Below are positions 60,153-64,000 of a stretch of 64,000 nucleotides of DNA, in pieces; positions within the stretch are counted from its first letter, which is position 1, and every line of letters begins with the position of its first letter. This DNA is from Negativicutes bacterium. Its GTDB lineage: Bacteria > Bacillota_C > Negativicutes > Sporomusales_B > JARLHX01. The position numbers and the translations under genes were made by a program. Under the pieces are notes generated by a model. The model was not told the origin of the DNA. It was given only the letters and a program-made list of their open reading frames with translations, and searched no databases. The stretch is from assembly GCA_031292015.1 (NCBI GenBank), contig JARLHY010000085.1, forward strand, positions 1-64,000, written 5' to 3'.

Positions 60153-62130
60153 TCACTGTTCGATCAACGAACATTCCGTTGCGCAGGTAGCTGATTTCGT
60201 ATTCTTTTAGCTTGCTGTAGAGGGTATTGCGCCCGATTCCCAGCAGTTTCGCCGCATTGGATATATTGCCGCCGGTGGAGTGGACAGCCTCCTCGATGAG
60301 CTGGCGTTCCATATCACGGAGGGAAACGGCTGTCCTTGCTTTCTTGACCGGCCTTTTTTCCAGCAGCGTCCGAGGCAGATATTCCTGCGGGATCTCGCTG
60401 CTCTCGCAAATATTGACCGCCCGTTCGATGACGTTTTCCAGTTCCCGCACGTTTCCCGGCCAGTCGTGTCCAACCAGGCTTTCGAGGGCCTCCGGCGTAA
60501 AACGCTTGGTGTCGACTCCCAGCTGGCGGCACATTTTGTTCAAAAGGAACTGCACGAAAAGCTGGATGTCGCCGGGCCGTTCCCGCAAAGGCGGAACGTG
60601 GATCGGCAGAACATTCAGCCGGTAAAACAAATCATGGCGGAAGTTGCCTTCTTTCACTTCCTGGGCCAGGTCCCGGTTGGTGGCGGCGATGATCCGCACA
60701 TCAATATCAAGGTAGCGCTGGCCGCCCACCCGGGTAATCTGCTTCTCCTGCAGCACCCTGAGCAGCCTGACCTGCATATCCAGCGGCATCTCGCCGATCT
60801 CATCAAGAAAAATGGTGCCGCCGTGGGCCAGCTCGAATTTGCCGGGCCGGCCGCCGTTCCTGGCGCCGGTGAAGGCCCCGTCCTCGTAGCCGAACAGTTC
60901 GCTTTCCACCAGGTTGCGGGGGATGGCGCCGCAGTTCAGAGCCACGAAAGGACCGTCGTGGCGCGGGCTGGAGTTATGAATCGCCTGGGCGATGAGTTCT
61001 TTGCCTGTGCCGCTCTCACCCTGGATCAACACGGTAGCCATGCCGTTGGCGGCAACCTTCGCCAGCCGGATGCATTCCAGAATCAGCGGGCAGTTGCCGA
61101 TGATATCTTCGAAGCAATACTCGGCGGTGGCCCCCACCATCTGGTTCACCAGCTTGCGAACCCGCTTGATTTCCCGGAAGATATCGACCACGCCTTCCAG
61201 CCGGCCGAATTTGTCTTTCAGCGGAATCGCGGTTTTGATAAAGTGCAGCATGCCCCGCTTGGTCTCGATGAAAAACTCTTTGTCGGTATAACCCTGTCCT
61301 GTCTCCAGCACCTGCAGCACCACCGGCTTGAAGTCCACCAGGCTGCTGATGTGCCGGCCGATGGCCTCGGCGAAGTTGACCTGCAGGATACGGGCGCCGA
61401 TAGGGTTGATATGGGTCACGATCCCCTGGGCGTCCAGCATCAGCAACCCGTCGGACACGGCGTTGACGATGGTCGAATGGAGTCGGGCCGACTCTTCCAG
61501 CTCCCGCTGGGTTTTTTGCACCTGAAAAATATTGGTTATGGCTTCAGCGGCCGACACCACCATGCCCAAGGTGTGGCAGTGGACGTATTCCTTGGGGCCG
61601 GTTACGTTGAGGACGCCGATGAAATTGCCGGCGGCGTCGCTGAGCGGAGCGGCCGAGCAGGCCCAGCCGTGATGTTCCCGGCAGTAATGCTCGGCGCCGG
61701 TGACCTGGATGGGTCCCTGCCCCAGCAGCACCAGGGTGATGGCGGTGGTGCCCACCAGATTCTCGGTCCACTTTACGCCACGGGAGTAATGGATGCCCCG
61801 GTTGGATTCCAGGACCTCGACATCGCCGATAACTTCGATCAGATAGCCGCGCTTGTCAGCCAGGACGACAACGAAACCGGAGCTTTCCACCAGTTTGTAC
61901 AGGTTCTGCATGAAGGGTTTTGCAGCCTCAATCAGCACCTGATTCTTCGCCAGAATGGCTTCCAGTTCCTTACCGGTGGCGACGACGGTGCTGCTGCCGC
62001 CGTGCGGATCGATCCCATGCCGCCGGCAACGCCGCCAGGACTGGGCGATTACTTCACGTACCGCCCCGGCTTCGTTCATGCCGCTTTCGATGAAATCTTC
62101 CCAGACAGTTTGCCGATGAATTGTTTCCAT
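60142..62130 (-). CDS. acoR: Sigma-54-dependent transcriptional activator, AcoR type
   Basis: 662 residues: N-terminal GAF-type sensor (about 70-210), PAS domain (about 225-330), AAA+ central domain (about 335-565) with Walker A GESGTGKE, the sigma-54 contact loop GAFTGA ([12 protein letters not shown]) and [17 protein letters not shown], and a Fis-type helix-turn-helix [20 protein letters not shown] at the C-terminus. The layout matches AcoR, the acetoin-responsive activator. The frame opens at a GTG (62142); the ATG at 62130 has GGTGGGA. It is followed by a terminator and then the aco operon in the same direction. Confidence 0.94.
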   Translation of the reverse strand: METIHRQTVWEDFIESGMNEAGAVREVIAQSWRRCRRHGIDPHGGSSTVVATGKELEAILAKNQVLIEAAKPFMQNLYKLVESSGFVVVLADKRGYLIEVIGDVEVLESNRGIHYSRGVKWTENLVGTTAITLVLLGQGPIQVTGAEHYCREHHGWACSAAPLSDAAGNFIGVLNVTGPKEYVHCHTLGMVVSAAEAITNIFQVQKTQRELEESARLHSTIVNAVSDGLLMLDAQGIVTHINPIGARILQVNFAEAIGRHISSLVDFKPVVLQVLETGQGYTDKEFFIETKRGMLHFIKTAIPLKDKFGRLEGVVDIFREIKRVRKLVNQMVGATAEYCFEDIIGNCPLILECIRLAKVAANGMATVLIQGESGTGKELIAQAIHNSSPRHDGPFVALNCGAIPRNLVESELFGYEDGAFTGARNGGRPGKFELAHGGTIFLDEIGEMPLDMQVRLLRVLQEKQITRVGGQRYLDIDVRIIAATNRDLAQEVKEGNFRHDLFYRLNVLPIHVPPLRERPGDIQLFVQFLLNKMCRQLGVDTKRFTPEALESLVGHDWPGNVRELENVIERAVNICESSEIPQEYLPRTLLEKRPVKKARTAVSLRDMERQLIEEAVHSTGGNISNAAKLLGIGRNTLYSKLKEYEISYLRNGMFVDRTVSVQ
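60157..60173. promoter_or_regulatory. Candidate AcoR site 2
   Basis: TGTTCGATCAACGAACA, 6-bp arms and 5-nt centre, inside the last codons of acoR and about 120-136 nt upstream of the aco promoter. Confidence 0.65.
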
Positions 62131-62150
62131 GGTCCATCCCACCGTTTCAA

Positions 62151-62167
62151 TGTTCGATAATCGAACA
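62151..62167. promoter_or_regulatory. Candidate AcoR site 3 (autoregulatory)
   Basis: TGTTCGATAATCGAACA, a perfect palindrome with 8-bp arms, 21 nt upstream of the acoR ATG. Shares TGTTCGAT and CGAACA with the sites near the aco promoter. Confidence 0.65.
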
Positions 62168-62310
62168 CTTCATTGTTGCAAATCGTTTTTCCGACTCGCG
62201 ATTGTGTATATTAATTGGACAAAAATTTCCCATCACCTACCATTTTTCCAATATCAAGAAAGTTATTTTTATCACGATCTCGCCACCCGGTCAGCCCTGA
62301 TTTTACACGA

Positions 62311-62334
62311 AAAGCACCGGTTTCCCGGTGCTTT
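62311..62334 (-). terminator. Terminator of the exported hydrolase gene
   Basis: AAAGCACCGG / CCGGTGCTTT, loop of 4, followed by TTTT on the minus strand, 22 nt past the stop. Confidence 0.75.
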
Positions 62335-62355
62335 AAGGGGTGTGCTCCAGGTTCG

Positions 62356-63255
62356 TCACTTGCTGGCTTTGACGAAATCGCCCAGGGCCTTGTTGAATTT
62401 TTCGGGCTGCTCATAAAAAAGAAGGTGGCCGGCGTCCTCGAAAGGCACAAATGTGGCCCGGGGAATGAGGGCGGCGATATTACGCCCCATGTTGATGCCA
62501 GACTTGTAGATATTGGAGTTGGCGGCAAAAACGATGACCGGGACGGTGATGGTGGGCAACACCCTGGTATAGTCGCTGATAAGGAAATCGGAATAAATCG
62601 CCACCGCGATCCAGGGTGGCGTTTTGGTCAGTTCGGCCGGTATCCACTCCAGGTCGTAGTCGGCGGCTTTGGCATCCTTGAACATGTTGGCGGTGAACGA
62701 GGTCGCGTATCGCAGCGGATCGGCGGAATAAATCTTGAACATGACGTTCATGGCGTTGACGTTGTGGTTCTTCAGGCTGTGGCTGTTCCAGTCGGCGGGA
62801 CTGAAAGGGTACGGAGCGGTGTCGATAAGTCCCAGCGCTTTGAGCCGGCTGTCGCCGGCGTACTGCTGCCAATAGGACAGTACCACCGGTCCCCCGAGGG
62901 ACCAGCCGGCCAGAGTGGCTCCCTGGAGGCCGAGGTATTCGATGACTTCCCGGACATCGCGGGCGTACTGGCTGATGGTGTGCCCGGTGAGGATCTTGGA
63001 AGAATTGCCGTGCCCCCGCAGGTCGATGGTGATTACCCGAAATTCTTTGGCCAGTTCAGGGGCGTTTTCCTGCCAGAACCGCGACGAACAGGTCCAGCCG
63101 TGAATCAGCACGATGGGCTGACCGCGCCCCTGATCCTCGTAATAGATTTTGGCGCCGTCCTTCATTTCCAGATAGGCCGCGGAAGCGATGCCGTGAATAC
63201 TTAGCACAGTCAGGCAGGTCAGCAGCATCAGCACGCCCAGCGCGACTTTCACCAT
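62356..63255 (-). CDS. Exported alpha/beta hydrolase
   Basis: 299 residues: signal peptide (1-26, ending IASAA), alpha/beta hydrolase fold with oxyanion motif VLIHGWTCSSRFW (about 48-60), IDLRGHGNSSK, nucleophile Ser in LAGWSLGGPVVL and catalytic His in EDAGHLLFYEQPE near the end. It resembles the non-haem chloroperoxidase/esterase group, acting outside the cytoplasm. The ATG at 63255 has GGGAGG. It stands alone; no substrate indicated. Confidence 0.88.
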   Translation of the reverse strand: MVKVALGVLMLLTCLTVLSIHGIASAAYLEMKDGAKIYYEDQGRGQPIVLIHGWTCSSRFWQENAPELAKEFRVITIDLRGHGNSSKILTGHTISQYARDVREVIEYLGLQGATLAGWSLGGPVVLSYWQQYAGDSRLKALGLIDTAPYPFSPADWNSHSLKNHNVNAMNVMFKIYSADPLRYATSFTANMFKDAKAADYDLEWIPAELTKTPPWIAVAIYSDFLISDYTRVLPTITVPVIVFAANSNIYKSGINMGRNIAALIPRATFVPFEDAGHLLFYEQPEKFNKALGDFVKASK

Positions 63256-63440
63256 GATGATTCCTCCCTTTTTGTCTGTTTCGTGTTTTAAGAAAGCGGC
63301 AGGCAGTGATTTTCGTTCCGCTGAGACCTCCTGCTTGTCGCTTGTTATCTTCGGCCAGAGTAATTCGATTCCCTTTATTTTCCTTATTGATTTTGGCCGC
63401 AGCCTGGAGTTATTTGCCGCACCTGCCGATAATGGCAGCG

Positions 63441-63468
63441 AAAGACCACCGGGTGACCGGTGGTCTTT
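63441..63468 (-). terminator. Hairpin downstream of the penicillin-binding protein gene
   Basis: AAAGACCACCGG / CCGGTGGTCTTT with a 4-nt loop, 12 nt past the stop; weak T-tract. Confidence 0.7.
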
Positions 63469-63479
63469 CAGACAAGTCA

Positions 63480-64000
63480 TTATTTTTTCGGCGAATCAGC
63501 CGGCTTGGGGGGATCAGCCGGTTTTGGCGGGTCGACTTGTTTCGGAGGAGCAACTTGTTGGGGCGGGTCGACTTTGATTCCGGCTTTGGCCGCTTCCTCT
63601 TCCACCATCTGATCGGCGGCGTCTTTGTGAGTTGGAATGTTGAAGGCCGCTTCCAATATCTTTCTGGCGATCGGCGCGGCCGAATCGGCACCGAAACCGC
63701 CCTGCTCCACCAAGACCGCCACAACCACGGTCGGGTTGTCGAAGGGAGCGTAGGCCACGAACCAGCCGTGGTCGTCGCCATGCGGGTTTTCGGCGGTACC
63801 GGTCTTGCCGGCGATGGAGATGGGGAACCCGTCAAAGACATAGGCGGCGGTGCCGCCGGGCAGAGCCACGTCATGCAGGGCGTCCCTGATGAGTTTTATA
63901 TTGCGTTCGGATATGGGTACGCTTCCCATTTCCTCCGGCTGAAAAGTCTTCATGGTCTCACCGTTCGGTCCGATCATCTTGTTTAACAGATAGGGCCGAA
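63480..64000 (-). CDS. Penicillin-binding protein 2-type transpeptidase, C-terminal part
   Basis: The last 173 codons; the gene enters from beyond the right edge. The frame begins at the edge with RPYLLNKMIGPNGE. The KTGT box of the transpeptidase is visible in ISIAGKTGTAENPHGDDHGWF, followed by VVVAVLVEQGGFGADSAAPIARKILEAAF as in class B PBP2/MrdA proteins. A tail of repeated PPKPAD/PPKQVD units closes the protein, an unusual proline-rich extension. It cross-links peptidoglycan outside the membrane; elongation-type (MrdA) is likely but the N-terminus is not seen. Confidence 0.85.
   Translation of the reverse strand, partial: RPYLLNKMIGPNGETMKTFQPEEMGSVPISERNIKLIRDALHDVALPGGTAAYVFDGFPISIAGKTGTAENPHGDDHGWFVAYAPFDNPTVVVAVLVEQGGFGADSAAPIARKILEAAFNIPTHKDAADQMVEEEAAKAGIKVDPPQQVAPPKQVDPPKPADPPKPADSPKK

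Noticed and set aside
60280..62160. 626-codon open frame antisense to acoR
   Set aside because: It mirrors acoR, which has full domain motifs. High GC coding sequence leaves long open antisense frames; the product shows no motif.

Overview
The window reads as chromosome of an anaerobic, probably spore-forming Negativicutes bacterium (Sporomusaceae-like). This is inference from the mix of features: strong Firmicutes-type ribosome sites (AGGAGG) with many TTG/GTG starts, together with an outer-membrane OmpA-type protein, plus fermentative acyl-CoA and acetoin enzymes, a Ku/ligase repair pair and a cysteine-rich coat-like protein. No rRNA, tRNA, CRISPR array, insertion sequence or prophage was seen.

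Layout. 0-3 kb: CoA-transferase, thiolase and the start of an acyl-CoA dehydrogenase (minus strand), with a perfect CRP/FNR-type palindrome between the first two. 3.5-9 kb: a YdcF-like protein, DNA polymerase III alpha (dnaE) and L-lactate dehydrogenase. 9.2-28.4 kb: an accessory region of envelope and stress genes: two paralogous small membrane proteins, a glycosyltransferase, an lmo0937-like/SYLF/CsbD operon, an OmpA-type protein, a PAS histidine kinase overlapping a CheB-CheR-PAS fusion, a double PRC-barrel protein, a metal-binding/SHOCT/LemA/TPM operon, three related low-complexity exported proteins, a proline-rich exported protein and an oleate hydratase. Ten sites matching the sigma-54 core (TGG-N10-GC spacing, mostly TGGCAC-N5-TTGC) sit at the head of nearly every transcription unit here, eight of them in four divergent pairs. 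I read this as a coordinated sigma-54 envelope-stress regulon whose activator is not in the window; it is the most novel thing here.

28.8-41 kb: phosphofructokinase, an ABC-type binding protein with a U32 peptidase and a class III aminotransferase, a CoA-dehydratase activase, an NHEJ ligase with Ku, a Cys-Pro repeat protein, an ornithine-cyclodeaminase-family enzyme and an HD-GYP protein. 41-47 kb: a D-threonine-aldolase-like enzyme, then a TPP-riboswitch operon (cytX, alpha/beta hydrolase, thiE, thiM). 47-51 kb: two exported proteins, an MFS transporter and a DUF2156 protein. 51.4-62.1 kb: an acetoin dehydrogenase operon (acoA, acoB, SDR, MFS, acoC, lpd, lipB, lipA) behind a sigma-54 promoter, preceded by its AcoR-type activator gene; TGTTCG/CGAACA palindromes placed like activator sites lie at the end of acoR and in front of acoR. 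62.3-64 kb: an exported alpha/beta hydrolase and the C-terminus of a penicillin-binding protein.

All calls come from reading sequence and translations by eye; no database search was run.
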